Shown piece after piece: positions 11,224-22,634 of a DNA stretch of 64,000 bases. The notes below the pieces were generated by a model that saw only the letters and a list, made by a program, of their open reading frames with translations, was not told the DNA's origin and ran no database searches. This stretch comes from Diadema setosum (Eukaryota > Echinodermata > Echinoidea > Diadematoida > Diadematidae). A program made the position numbers and the translations under genes. Where the stretch lies: contig NC_092685.1 in the NCBI RefSeq assembly GCF_964275005.1, positions 12,874,571 to 12,938,570 on the forward strand, given 5' to 3'. Position 1 is the first letter of the stretch. Each line of letters starts with the position of its first letter.

Positions 11224-11490
11224 TAATTTTGCCTCATTCGTCAGATTTTATGGTTCTATTCAAATTCGATGAACCCTATCCCAAGACATCAATCTGTTTG
11301 TTTCTGAGCCCTGTTTTCCGCTGTCCCTCCCTCCGTACTGTGTGAAACAGCCCGTTGTTTCACTCTGCGCATGAGCAGAACGAACAGGCATGCTGGTTTT
11401 TATATTCACAGAGAAAGCATCTGTGATGCAATGATTATCCATGTATGCCTAATATGAATAGTGCTTGCACATCCTCCTGACAGCAACATA
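10060..11490. mobile_element. 1.4-kb terminal-inverted-repeat element (family D)
   Basis: The left segment from about 10063 (TTGCTGTCAGG, then GGATGTGC, AATCATTACATCACAGATGC, AAAAACCA and GCTCATGCGCA) recurs inverted at 11352-11485. The arms are about 130-150 bp and moderately diverged. The interior includes a (TA)n tract and an exon-like patch near 10380-10530. I did not find a target duplication, so the ends are approximate. Confidence 0.65.
11164..11223. repeat. (TA)n followed by (TATG)n microsatellite
   Basis: About 24 TA units are followed by three TATG units, inside the family-D element. Confidence 0.95.
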
Positions 11491-11902
11491 TTCATTAAAA
11501 CTTAGAATTTGGCAAAATTAAAATGTAAAAAAAAAAAAAAAAGTTTGTAAAAATATTCAATTCAAACTAAAGGCATAATTTCCCACTTGCAGATGAAACA
11601 AAAACCCAGCATTAGTGCTTCAAAATAGTTCTAAAATGTGAGTTAAGGATAGAAATAACCAATGTAAAAATTTGAACCAGTGTAAGCGATGTTATGTATT
11701 ATTAAATATACAAAATAAGAACAGTAGTTATGATAAAAATGTTTCGAGACTAAACTGTCTACAGTGTTATGGTTTAACAAGAAAAATAGTGATATATCCT
11801 TATATTTCAGTCTTTATTGAAAAATTTTATATGGCAGGATGTTTTGTGATACAACAGACCTACACATATGTATCAAAAGTGATATCTTGAACATTTTGAA
11901 AT
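11491..11902. other. spacer between two transposable elements
   Basis: It is AT-rich with an A run near 11528. A 72-codon open frame at 11672-11890 has AT-driven composition and no recognisable motif. Confidence 0.5.
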
Positions 11903-11919
11903 CACTGCTCTCTTAATTT

Positions 11920-12205
11920 CTAGGATTTATTTTTAAGTCCTAAGGATTTATTTCTTTAAGTCCTAGCGGACTGTAGATACGGACAGAACCTTAGGACTTA
12001 AAAGTAAGTCTTAGCTAGGATTTAAAAATTTAAGTCTATGTTCGACTTAAATTTCAAGTCTATAGGATTTATTTTTTAAGTCTTATTAGATTACATTTAA
12101 ATCTTTCTTAGACTTGTTTTTAGAATAAATCCAGCTTGGATTTAAACGACAAAAGACTTATTTTAAGCCTTCCTTGGATTTATTTCAAATAAATCCATCA
12201 TGGAT
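11920..12205. repeat. left subterminal motif array
   Basis: At least a dozen copies of AAGTCYTA, GACTTAAA, TTTAAGTC and GGATTTA-type octamers occur in both orientations within about 285 bp. The right end of the 7.2-kb element has a shorter version. Confidence 0.7.
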
Positions 12206-13589
12206 TTAAAATCAGACTACTGAAAATGACAGCCAGTTGATGCACTTTCTTCACATGTAAAGGTCTATTTATTTTAACAAAATCAAACTGATGCATTTTT
12301 CACAAACATCGATAAGTTACAAAATATAGAGATGATTGTCATACACATGTAGGCTCCAGAAAAAATGAAATACGACATGATGAAAACAGAGCATATTTTG
12401 CAATAGTCTCAGATGGTCACATCTTCACATTCATGTTACTGATGCTTTTTTCACTGTGTTCTGTAAACAAGTTACTAGACGACTGGAACCTTCATTGCCA
12501 AATAGATTACTTTTTTCACGTTTTTTTTTTAAATCTTGCAAGATGACTCCATACGACTCGATTCACTTTCATTTTATGTATTTCTTTCCCTGGTGAGCAT
12601 CGTTAAGTCGTAAGATGGAAACTATGAACAAATATAAGATTATATCATAATGAATTCTAATAACTTAAATTTTAGAAATGATGCTGTGTAATAAACAATA
12701 CAGCCTCCATTAAGTTGACGTTTAGATTTACACGATTTGTACGTCCCATGCATGCAATTTAAAGAATTATTTGATTTTTTGGAATGATGCATAGTATAAA
12801 TTTAATCAAGAGGGAAGTAAAGGCCAAAATTAGTGTAATCAAGAGAAGAAATTTCCCTACACAGAATGGTGTAAAGACTATGAAAATCAGCTACGAAATA
12901 AGGAAGATATGCCTCTTTTCAATTTCACACATTTCCAGAAAACAGATCTTGTCCAGTCTTTATGAACGTCCAAATGAGGGAATTGATGATGTCATTCCTT
13001 CAAAATATTTTTACACTTTTCACCTGCATGTATTTGCATATTCATGTTTTCTGAAAACGTGTTACATTTCCTTATTTCTTACCAGACTTTCCTAATTTTT
13101 CCACTATTCCGTAGAGAAAATTTACAATTGAATCCAAACTGTATTACATACAACAGTAGGGAGCAAGATCTATGTAAACTCTGAAGTAAATTCACCTTAA
13201 AACATTAAGAAGCTCAAATAACAATTAACATTCTAAACTTACTTCTAAAATTCCTTGAATATCGATTGTCTGAAATGGATTTACATAAGTACATTTCCAT
13301 ACTGCATTTTGGTAGACAAAATGTTTGACAAAAGAATATACAAATTCCTGCTTAATCTATTGATATTTAAGAATCCATCTCAACTGATGACAGGGAACCA
13401 TCTCAAGAGACTGTTCAAGTGAGATGGACCACTAGTTTCTTAATTACTTTGATGTCATATCTCGTAACAAAGCACTATGTTGAAGTGATGCAATCTGAAT
13501 TTTAAACTAGAATTATCACTCATTGTGATTAATATACCCCCACCCACAACTGAGGGAATTAGCTCAACCAGGATTATTTTTTCTTACTT

Positions 13590-14280
13590 TTTAATAAAGA
13601 AAAAAATTACCATGGCAATGCACTGTTCCACCTCTCAAATCAAGTGCTCAAAAATTGAGTGAGCAAGATAAATAAACTGACGATTTCTATGGTTTTTAAT
13701 TTTACTAAAAATTGTGTAACCATGGCAACACAATGTTGGACATTAAGAAAAAAAATGAAGTTTGCACAACTAAAGGCCCTATATCATAGCCGTCATATGT
13801 GCCAAATTTCAAGCTAAATGCTGAAAGGGTGAGGGGTTTAGTTGAATTCACATTACTGTATCATTTTCATGCAAAATATACTGTTACCATGGCAACACAT
13901 TTTCCACACTGACAAAAGATTTTTTGCACATCTAGGTAATGCAGAGGTAACATGTGCCAAATTTGAAGCCAAAATGCTCTGATGTTTGTATGATTTTCAT
14001 TGAAAATGCACCGTTACTATGGCAACACATTGTTTAACAATGATGAAATATGAAGTTTGCATATTTCTGAACTACAATGGTTGCATGTGCCAAATTTCAA
14101 GCCAAATGCTCAAAGACTGAGGGAGTTACCTGAATCCAAAATATTTTTGTACGATTTTCATTCAAACTATGTTGTTACCATGGCAACACAATGATCAACA
14201 ATGACAAAAGGTTAAGTTTGCACATCTACGTACCATAGTGGTCAGGTGTGCCAAATTTCAGAGTAAATAGAGAGTTTCAT
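13590..14280. repeat. diverged tandem array of X-box-containing units
   Basis: Five units of roughly 110-167 bp each contain a near-palindromic ACCATGGCAAC core, preceded by TTTTCATTCAAAATAT-like text and followed by ACAATG..GACAAAA, TTTGCACATCT and TGTGCCAAATTTCAAGC-like text. Cores lie at 13606, 13716, 13883, 14013 and 14174. Three (13716, 13883, 14174) fit the RFX consensus GTNRCCNNRGYAAC fully, one has one mismatch, and one is degenerate. All have the same orientation. Known RFX X-boxes drive ciliary and MHC-II genes. Whether these bind RFX is inference. Confidence 0.7.
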
Positions 14281-14584
14281 ATTAAAGTGTTTAGCCACAA
14301 CGTCATAATGAAAATAGCAACAAATCAGCGCTCAATAAATGTGATGGACAATGGCTCAACAACACTGTGGGAGTGATGAAAATTAGGTAATCTTTGAATA
14401 ATTACAAAAGTGTTCAGGGGAACTTAAAACTTTCTTCTTTCAATTTAAATCAATGCGGATCTGGCATTACTTTTTTTTTCATCATCAACCAGACATGATA
14501 TACAGAAAACAAGCCAAAGATGAACAATAAATAAATTGAAACTGGACGTGTATAAAAACTTGAAATATTGTTTAAATGTTCACG

Positions 14585-14975
14585 TAGCAATGCAAATGCA
14601 AAAGTGAGGCACACACATACATGATAGTACCTCTAAAGGTAACATTGCGGCATGAACTTTCCTTATTGTGTTATTTTCATTTAAAAATGCACACACAAAA
14701 AAAAATTACAAGGAAACTTTACTACAACCAGGGCATGACAGATATGCTTCTTGTGTGCATGGATTTGTAGCTCAATATAAATGGAAAAGTGAGGCACACA
14801 TAACATAATTCAATATCCATGAGTCAAACATTATGCATGATAGTATCTTCAAAGGAAATATTGCAGCATTTTACCTGTGTTACTTTGATTTAAGAATTCA
14901 CCGAAAATTAAGAAAACTTTGCTGCACATCAGGGCAAGTCAGATATGCTTCTTGTGCGCATGAGTTTGTGACACA
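14585..14975. repeat. tandem duplication of about 195 bp
   Basis: Two consecutive, diverged copies share AAAAGTGAGGCACACA, CATGATAGTA, CAAAGGTAACATTGC-like text, CAGGGCA, and AGATATGCTTCTTGTGYGCATG, in the same order. This explains a short open frame starting at 14833. Confidence 0.7.
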
Positions 14976-15390
14976 ATGTCGGAAAATCTTACTAGCATCA
15001 TACACTGACGTGTTCTTGAAGTTCGTGGCTAATGCCCAGAACGAAGCCCTCACTTGGGATTGTAGTAGTACATGAATATGCCGCCACAAAATCAAAGAAT
15101 GCTTCAAGCACCCAAGCATATTTGACGATGAAGACACAGTGGGCTTTAAAGAGTCTGTCAAATTCTTGCTTCTGGTCATCTCCAGCCTGGACTTAGTATG
15201 GTCTCGTCCAGGATGAGAAAATACTGGATGTACGTCTAGTCACTCCCTTATCTGACTAAGCAGGGCTGGCTGAAGGTGGCATCTTTAGCATCACTGAACT
15301 TCGCGCTTCTCGCTCGTGATGTATACGTTTGGCGCGGATCAACTTGACGTTTCCCGTTTGCTAGGGCTTTCAGGTGGGAGAATCTCCAGA

Positions 15391-15456
15391 TCAGAAGATG
15401 CTTGGGGCTGGGGTTGGAGTCTCTGCATCAGCAATGCCATGAACATTGGTTCCTAC
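15391..15456 (-). CDS. unknown element gene, terminal exon
   Basis: Read on the minus strand, a CTCTTTTCAG acceptor is followed by 21 codons and TGA. They encode VGTNVHGIADAETPTPAPSIF. The phase continues without adjustment from the exon at 16282-16413. I do not recognise the protein. The order of exons, the direction and the position inside the 7.2-kb element suggest that it is the element's own gene. Confidence 0.5.
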   Translation of the reverse strand, partial: VGTNVHGIADAETPTPAPSIF

Positions 15457-16281
15457 CTGAAAAGAGATTAAACATGTATAGCACTACTGATATTTCGAAC
15501 TAAATTTCACTTGAATCGTTTGAGCAAATGACAAAGACTACAATTATTATCAAATAAACTTTGCATTACATAGAGGGAAGTTAAGTTCTCAGTGAGAGGG
15601 CACTCTGGAGGGAAAAAATATTAAAATATAATTTTACATATTGATCTTAAATACAATATTCATCACATAACTTTTAGTTTGTGATGTACAAGTAAATATT
15701 TCTGATATATTTCAGAACATATTATTTTAAAACATTTTGTCTCATCTGGTAAACCTCAAAGCCTTGAAAAAAATTCCCAGAAATCAGATTACTTTTTGCC
15801 ATCATCGGGGTGGGGCCTACTTGATATTTACATGTTCCAGACTCATAAGATATTTGATATACATATTATTACAAATCAATAGAAGTCAGCATGCATTTCT
15901 AATCCGTAATTTAATGAATTTAAAAGAAAACTGTCAAAACACGGTAGATACCCCTACACAATACTCATTGCTGAATGTTCTAAAGTTTGTTTGAGAAGAA
16001 TCGCTTCAAAAACACTGATATATCAGAGAAGAAAACTTTGCATTTCTCACGACAGCATGAGAAATTCAGATTTTTAAATTCCACCTGTTACTGAGTACTT
16101 GCAGATTCTACACGAGTCTTGCTTTGTAAGATACGAAGCTAAAATATTCTTCTCTAAACATGAGCTGGTACTTAAAAGCCCAATGAAACATGCATATTGA
16201 TAATTCTCAAAATTGGAAGCTCAATGATTTGATCATAAACTGATTTCAAGTCTATAAACATTAAGCATATACTGTACTTAC

Positions 16282-16413
16282 AGGCACATAGTCATTCTGC
16301 ACCAGGTACTGCTGGGCATCCCTCGGGAGCATGAGAGGTCCTCTCCCTTTCTTGTACATGGGGATGTTGGGTCTGTGAAGCATCGCTGCAAGTAGTGACA
16401 TTCCACAAAATTC
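16282..16413 (-). CDS. unknown element gene, internal exon
   Basis: On the minus strand this is a 44-codon open exon between TTCTATAG and CCT|GTAAGTACAG, a perfect donor. It encodes FCGMSLLAAMLHRPN, IPMYKKGRGPLML and PRDAQQYLVQNDYVP. The composition is protein-like (Met/Leu-rich helix, then basic and aromatic residues) and unlike the AT-rich surroundings. Entry and exit are both phase 0 and join cleanly to 16715-16869 and 15391-15456. I know no family with this sequence, so no function is assigned. Confidence 0.55.
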
Positions 16414-16714
16414 CTATAGAATGGAACACAATACAAAATATTTTTTTTCAACTTTAAGTATTTCACACATTCTCTTTAACATATTAGATATGACGTATTG
16501 TATAAGCTCTGACAATCCCTAACATTCAGTTTTCGACTTATTATCAATATCAGTCTATGAAGAGCAAACTCGTACACATTCACTTTCCTGAAAGGTGTAA
16601 TAGCAATGAAGCATAAACAAATGAGTAAGTTTTACTCTTACACTTTGGACAGAAATTGTTCCAGTAATTATAATCAATGCCACAAGATCTATGAGGATTG
16701 GAGGAAGGACTTAC

Positions 16715-16869
16715 TGTCTCCATCCATGTCTTCACATCTTCTTACGATGTCTTGCAACTAAGGGTAGTTTCGCTTGGCAAGTGCAAGATTCTATTGACGT
16801 AAAATGGCCCCCATCTGTTCACCATCTCCTGCACTTTTCTCGGTACAACTGGGCAAAGTCCGCATTGAT
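16715..16869 (-). pseudogene. unknown element gene, upstream exon carrying a stop and a likely frameshift
   Basis: On the minus strand, a TTTATTTTCAG acceptor and an ACA|GTAAGT donor bound 155 bp whose last reading frame joins the next exon in phase. That frame reads VQEMVNRWGPFYVNRIL, then LPSETTLSCKTS, TAA (16742-16744), EDVKTWMET. The first part reads better in another frame, as INADFAQLYREK. The two meet at an AAAA run (16835-16838), suggesting a single-base indel. With intact splice sites but two lesions, this copy of the gene is probably dead. Confidence 0.5.
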
Positions 16870-18668
16870 CTGAAAATAAACACAAAAACTGTGAAATATC
16901 AGTGATAAGGAAGTGGAAAATGAAAAACAGAAACGCTTGACAAAAAAAAAAGGAAGAAAACAAATATGCTTCGGGGGTATAAACGGTCGCCATAGCCACA
17001 TTTTTAGATTTTTATGTAATTAATTATTTCTTATTGGTCTCGAGGGTTGTATTTCATGCTGGAGGAAAAAATGAGACCGATATCTCTGATTTTTGTTTCA
17101 GATGTTATCGTTAAAATCAATTTTTAGAAATACCAGGGATGTCTTGCATATCTAAACACCAAGAAGGGATAGTCCTGACAGAGTACTTCTTGGAGTACAA
17201 ATTATACAAATAACAGGTAATTTGCATTCCCTTTATCTTAAAAAATATCAAAAGTAAAAAAAGGCCTCCTATATTGTAAAACTTCACTACATTCTCTCAC
17301 TGGTGTATGTGATGCTTAAAGCATACATCTCGGCCAGAAGTGTAGATCTGTAGAATTTTTAAGTCTAGATCCTTCTACTCAAACACAGATCACCACATTG
17401 ATTATGCTACAAAGAGAAAGACTGGAGTAGAATGTCTTTATCCAGGTGCGAAATCTTGTTCCATTGCTCGAGTTAATCCCATACATTATTTGTTTCATAC
17501 AACGCCTTCAACAATAACACTAAGAGACGTACTAGTTCAAGAAAGAGTCTTGAATTCAGTGCAGAAATGGCAACCATAAGGCCTAGGTGTCCAGGCCTAC
17601 TACTGAGTGGTAGTAATAATAGTAGAAGTATTTTCATGGAATGCAAATCAGTAGCACAATCACATGTACGCAGCCGAGTGCAAGTAGCATTGAAGTTGAT
17701 TATTCCAGTAAAATGAGTGACATGATGCACGCTTGATAGTAAGAGTGTTGAGTGCACACGCCAAAGGTAATTGTTTATTGTGACATCAGACTCAGTAGAC
17801 CTAGTCATGCAATGGAACAGAAACTGTTTATTAATTGTAGACCCCCTATTTTAATATGGGAGTCAATGGAAATTGGTGATGTCAGCCAATATGGCCCATG
17901 CGATAGAAGTTTTTACAGTTCAGAGCTTGACTCCACTGCTCTGGCATTGCAACATTGGCGCCCTAAACCCTGGTGCGCTCATCACATAGCCTCAGGGGGC
18001 TTCGTGTTTGGGCTGGTCGCAGTTCTATTTTATTAGTGCCCATAGGGTCTACGTACTATTGGTGGCCTATAAACACAACATTAAAAATAAAACCCATCTA
18101 ACAGCATATGCCCTACATTTTATCACAGCATAGGGCATGATAAGGCCTAGAACTGTGCCTTTCTACGTAGAAATTGATAAATTAAACCTTACAAGAGTGT
18201 AGGAAGGGGTGAACTGACACTAACTTGTTACTGTTACTCAGTCAGTGTTAGACGACAGTTGAGTTAGGCCTACGCTACAGTAGCCTGTCGTTATGCCCAT
18301 AACCTTTACCTTTCAGTCAAGACACCAAAATCGTAAATCATTTAGGTCTATAGGTAGAATGGGCGCTTTATAAGAGTCCCTGTTACACTTGTACTTGCAG
18401 TTTCACTGAGATAGAGCCCCCACAATACTAGTATAACGTTAGCCTACATGTAACTTGCTACAATGTTTGGATAGACACATTAGCCATGAACAGCTAACGT
18501 TAGCACTGGCGCTTTCAAAGGGATGGACAGCGCTGTATACAGCGGCAAGGCTCAAACTCGCCAAAAATGTAGGGCGGTTAGTGCACATCTTAACATCTTT
18601 TATCTTTGGTTACTGAGTCCCAGAGTTATCAAACACGTTCTTAAGCATTCATACAGTAATATGCTCAC
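16870..18668. other. interior of the 7.2-kb element, no further exon resolved
   Basis: If the minus-strand gene is spliced from its right-end promoter, its upstream introns and exons should be here. I found several weak donor-like sites (near 18188 and 18306 on the minus strand) but no exon I can defend. Confidence 0.4.
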
Positions 18669-18880
18669 CTTTAAGCAACTTGGTCAAGCTTCCGTCAGAT
18701 CATGCCCTCAAAAAACTCCGGCCTGCATGACTTCTGCCTTCAAGACCAACTCAACTGTTCGAGTCAATAGCGTTTGTTTGCAAATGGTCGATGGTATAGT
18801 AGACGTCGACTGTGCACTGAATGTACAATATGTGTGTGTATGACTACGCTATCGCTAGCATCGCATGAAGCAAAGTGACG
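18669..18880 (-). other. possible 5' noncoding exon of the element gene
   Basis: On the minus strand, sequence downstream of the candidate promoter ends at CTTAAAG|GTGAGC, a good donor at about 18668. Its ATGs are followed quickly by stops, so it would be a leader exon. This is inferred from position only. Confidence 0.3.
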
Positions 18881-18889
18881 GCCAGCGCC

Positions 18890-18950
18890 AATTCCGGTTT
18901 TAGGCGGTTCAAGATAGCGCATGACGTCATTTACAAGTCATCTGATTGGC
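18890..18950 (-). promoter_or_regulatory. candidate CCAAT/CRE/ETS promoter
   Basis: Read on the minus strand, CAGCCAATCAG (CCAAT box, about 18942-18951) is followed by the palindrome ATGACGTCAT (CREB/ATF site, 18921-18930) and by ACCGGAATTGGCGC (ETS-like and E2F-like, about 18886-18898). The order, spacing and orientation fit a TATA-less animal promoter firing toward the minus-strand exons. It lies about 150 bp inside the right terminus of the 7.2-kb element. Confidence 0.45.
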
Positions 18951-19099
18951 TGAAAGTTTAAGTCCTTGTTAGATTTAGATTGCGAACAGCTTCAACACTC
19001 AACTTTTAATCGAAGCCACCTAAAATAAGTCTTAAAGACTTAAAATATTTTAAGTCGTAAGAAAGATTTAAAATTTAAGTCCTAGAAATTAAGAGAGTG

Positions 19100-19969
19100 G
19101 TCCCAAAGGCAGGACCTTCAAATGCACGTTTCCCAAGTAGTGTTCACCGACGGACCGCACTAGCAGGTTCATTCTTTGAACGTGAATTTCATAAATTGTT
19201 ACGTCAGGCAAACTTATCCATTATGCCGCTTGAAAACAAGTGAAATGCCTATTCAACTGATAATAGAGAAAGTTTATTATTGTACCGATGTGCACATGAG
19301 CCGACCATCAATTTGAAAGTGGAAAAGGACCGAACTCTCGTGTCTCACAGAAATAGCGCCATCTGTTGTCGTCTTTGGATCTTGCTTCAACCCTGTGGTC
19401 ACCAGCGAGTAATGGAAGAGTAATGCAAAAAAAAAAAAAAAAGAGAGAGAGGTAAATGATGATGATAGAAAGGAGGGAAAAAAGAGGCAGAAATATCATC
19501 GACATAAAGAACAGATCAAAAAATTTTGCTGATAACAATAATAGAGAACCATAAATATATTAAAAGATTTAAAAAAAAAAGCATCAGCAAAGTCGAAGAA
19601 GACGAAGAAAAAAAAAGAAAATAGCAAAAAAGGGGGAAACGTAGTCTTTTGAAATATTCACATGCATGAAAAGCCTGTGCGGAAAAAAAGAAGAGATTTC
19701 TACATGATAAATACTACTATTTATCATGGAATCATTTCAAGCTCGTGGGAGAGCGCCCCTTGAATTTACTGAAAGTAGTAAGACGAGTACATCCCTTTCC
19801 CCATCAAACACTTAAAAAAAAAATGGCCCGCTGTACACGTACAATGAATGTGCAAGTTTTCCATTTGACATGGCAACACATTATGTAGCTGTCTATTTAT
19901 TATTATAGTATTCCGAGGAGGCAAGTGATTCTTATTCTAGAATGGCACCAAAAGTACCTTCTTGATATT

Positions 19970-19971
<2 letters not shown>
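19100..19971. other. intergenic, purine- and A-rich
   Basis: It contains A runs and GAAGAAGA-type stretches (19427-19640) and a lone TTGACATGGCAACACA phrase near 19865 resembling an X-box half site. There is no gene. Confidence 0.5.

Positions 19972-20018
<47 letters not shown>
19972..20018. repeat. (CA)n microsatellite
   Basis: It has about 23 uninterrupted CA units. Confidence 0.95.
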
Positions 20019-20022
<4 letters not shown>

Positions 20023-22600
20023 AACAACAACCCTTTCAAGCCGACTACTTATTAAAAAAAAAAAGAAGCTGACTAAGGTAAATGAAATAAAACCAAATGG
20101 TGAACAGTAGTTATGGGATTTTGTGGGAAGTTATTGGATTTCAATTATTATAACACGTTTTCCTAATCAGTGATTTCATATAGTATCATCATAATGTTAT
20201 ACCTATATCTTATGCATATTGTGCAAGGTATTGATATTCTAGCCTAACATACAAACATTCCATTTCCCTTAGTGTCCTTTTATTTCATTCGAATGCAAGG
20301 ATATATGAAAGATTATGTCTCTTATATCAAAATGCGTCGAGGTTTCAACGATTTATATTTTTAAAAATGACTGTAAAAGAGAGGGCGTTCTTGTTGTCGA
20401 CATAAGGATAAATGCATTATGATTATCTAAGTCTGTATACAAACCATTAGAGGAACTGTGAGACAATGACATAGTTGCCTTGCACAAATTTGCACAAGCG
20501 ATTGTGACTTTTTTTGCCATATTTTTGTGTATATTATGTGTGTAAGTGTGTGTATGTTTGTGTTTGTCTCATTTCCCGTCATTTGACACGGGCTAGTCAT
20601 ACTGTTTATTTCCTCGGGTCAATTGCGGAAGTTCGAGCTTATATACCAGCGAGACAGCATGACGTCACTTTGAAGAATGCAGTGCTCTAGTTCGGCATAT
20701 TGCCTCAAACTCTTGTGACCCTTGCGTTGTTCATGTATATAAATATAATACATATTGGCATTGCAGAGAATAAGTTATTTCACAATGGTAAATCATAACA
20801 ATTATAGTCAGATTGTAAGATTACCACACATTTGAAAATAACATAAATGATGTAGAATCGCTTACCTCTAAATGACAAAGATATGACAAAGATATGCAAA
20901 AGGAAATCAGCCGAACAACGCTATGCGCAGAGGGAAAACACAGACAAATAATAAGTAGCAAATAAACAAAAAACTGGACGCGGGAAACAGAGCAAATCCT
21001 TGTGCATAAAGATAAATAGCGCCATCTATAAAGAAGTGGATCTTTAATCCGTGAGTTGTCCAGTGATCGTTGTCGCAACATAATTTTATCAACGGACATA
21101 ACGTTGCACTGTCGATGATTACATACAAAACTGTACACAGCAAGTAAGTGTAGCCTACCGTGTTTTTTTTTTCCAGTGAATCTGATCATTACTGACCTAA
21201 AGGCATCGAAACTGCCTCTATCTTCGTAAATTATACCTCTCTTTCTTTTATATCGTACAGTCAGCTATTGTGTACTCAAGATCATTTTGCAATTTTTGTA
21301 TATTACGTTATGTTCTAAAAAAAATGTTCTGAAGAAAATGAAAATAAATTCATATCATAATTATGATGGTTAATTTGTGTTTGAAACTGGAACCGCTATG
21401 ACAGAAGGAATACTGGATTGATTTAAACTAGCTAACCATATATACATACTCCCTTAATGCCTGTGATGAAATTGAAAAAATTTTGTTTGGTTTTGTTTTG
21501 TTTTGTGTACCATGTATGAGTAAAAAAAAAAAAGAAGAAATTTGCATGTAGTAGCAATGGCGATACTACTGAACCTATAGTAATAGTGATAAAGTTAATA
21601 ATGATTATAATAACAGTAATAATGATGATAATGGTAATAAGAACACCTAGTAATCATCATCATGATCAGGAGAAAAAGAAGGAAGAAGAAGAAGAAGAAG
21701 AAGAAGAAGAAGAAGAAGAAACGGAATATAATAAGAATAATGATGACAACAATACTAAACACCAATATGTCCCGCAGCCCGAAAGTAATATCGGCACAGG
21801 CCGAAAGATCGGAGGGTGAATAATCCTTTCGAACACGTACCGTGACAGTCACGTGACAGTCCATATCGTGAACACAGTTCACCAAAGTTTCCGACCAAGG
21901 CAACAGCCAAAGAAGCGTGAGAAAAATCTGGAACAGCCTGTCATTAAAAAATAAATAGATAAATAGATAAAATAAAAAACAAACAAACAACCAACCAACA
22001 ACAACAACAAAAAAAAAAATCGAATGAAATAAACAAATACCTATTCCACCTTCGCTAGTGAGACCAAGGAGATACTAGGTGAGACAATGCCTGTAGGTAC
22101 CTCTACCTTGGTGTGGAAAAAAACCCCAACATTAATTGCATTTAAAGGTTGAATCTAACCTCTGTAACGACATTTCGCGATGACTTAGCTTCAATGAAGA
22201 TGAATACAAAAATCATTCTAAATCGTACTGTAATGATACAGCGATTTTACTTTACAAAACAAGCATGGACCCAGCTTATGGAATGCTTGCCTCTGACCAA
22301 TGTGGTGTAATGCTTAACCTTTGTCATGGTATATGCGTGCTAATCATGAGAAGTAAAGAAGTAAACGACTCTATTGATATGATGTCATTTCTTAAAATAA
22401 CCCACAGCATGAACCAATCAGAAAAGCGATTAGCCTCATGAAAAGAGTTTGCGATGCCGTCGTGCGATTGTTTACACATTGCTTACGTTGTTGTTAATTG
22501 CTTGTTATTACTGTTGTCGTGGGATTACCGGCATAATTATGAAATGTTATCGCTAACTTGCTTCATTAGATCATCATTACTCTTTCCTTCCTCTTCATAC
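20019..22600. other. intergenic, with a GAA microsatellite
   Basis: No coding exon is supported. It includes (GAA)n at 21671-21720, a GTTTT repeat near 21486, and a GATA/AAAC-rich patch at 21945-22017. A TATA-like motif followed by TGACGTCA near 20638-20667 is noted but has no gene attached. Confidence 0.5.
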
Positions 22601-22605
22601 TACGT

Positions 22606-22634
22606 CCCCCCCCCCCCCAAAAAAAAGAAGAAGA
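22606..22634. repeat. C-run/A-run junction followed by (GAA)n
   Basis: About 12 C and 8 A are followed by GAAGAAGAAG. The preceding TACGTCCC recalls the family-F terminus TACAGTATGTCCC. Confidence 0.85.

Larger units (their letters stand above)
11903..19099 (-). mobile_element. 7.2-kb DNA transposon-like element with TIRs and subterminal repeats
   Basis: The left end CACTGCTCTCTTAATTTC continues into TAGGA. The right end read on the minus strand is CACTCTCTTAATTTCTAGGA, so the termini match over about 20 bp apart from a two-base indel. Both flanks are packed with short motifs in both orientations (GACTTAAA, TTTAAGTC, GGATTTA): left 11920-12205, right 18960-19090. This is typical of transposase-binding subterminal arrays. 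The CACT start recalls EnSpm/CACTA elements, but no target duplication is visible and the family is not established. Inside are a minus-strand gene remnant, a candidate promoter at the right end and an X-box-like array. Confidence 0.65.

Noticed and set aside
14833-15075. 80-codon + strand frame in the 7.2-kb element
   Set aside because: It spans the second copy of a 195-bp duplication with no matching frame in the first copy, and has no recognised motif.
20638-20670. TATA-like motif followed by TGACGTCA as a promoter
   Set aside because: No downstream exon or transcript start can be seen.
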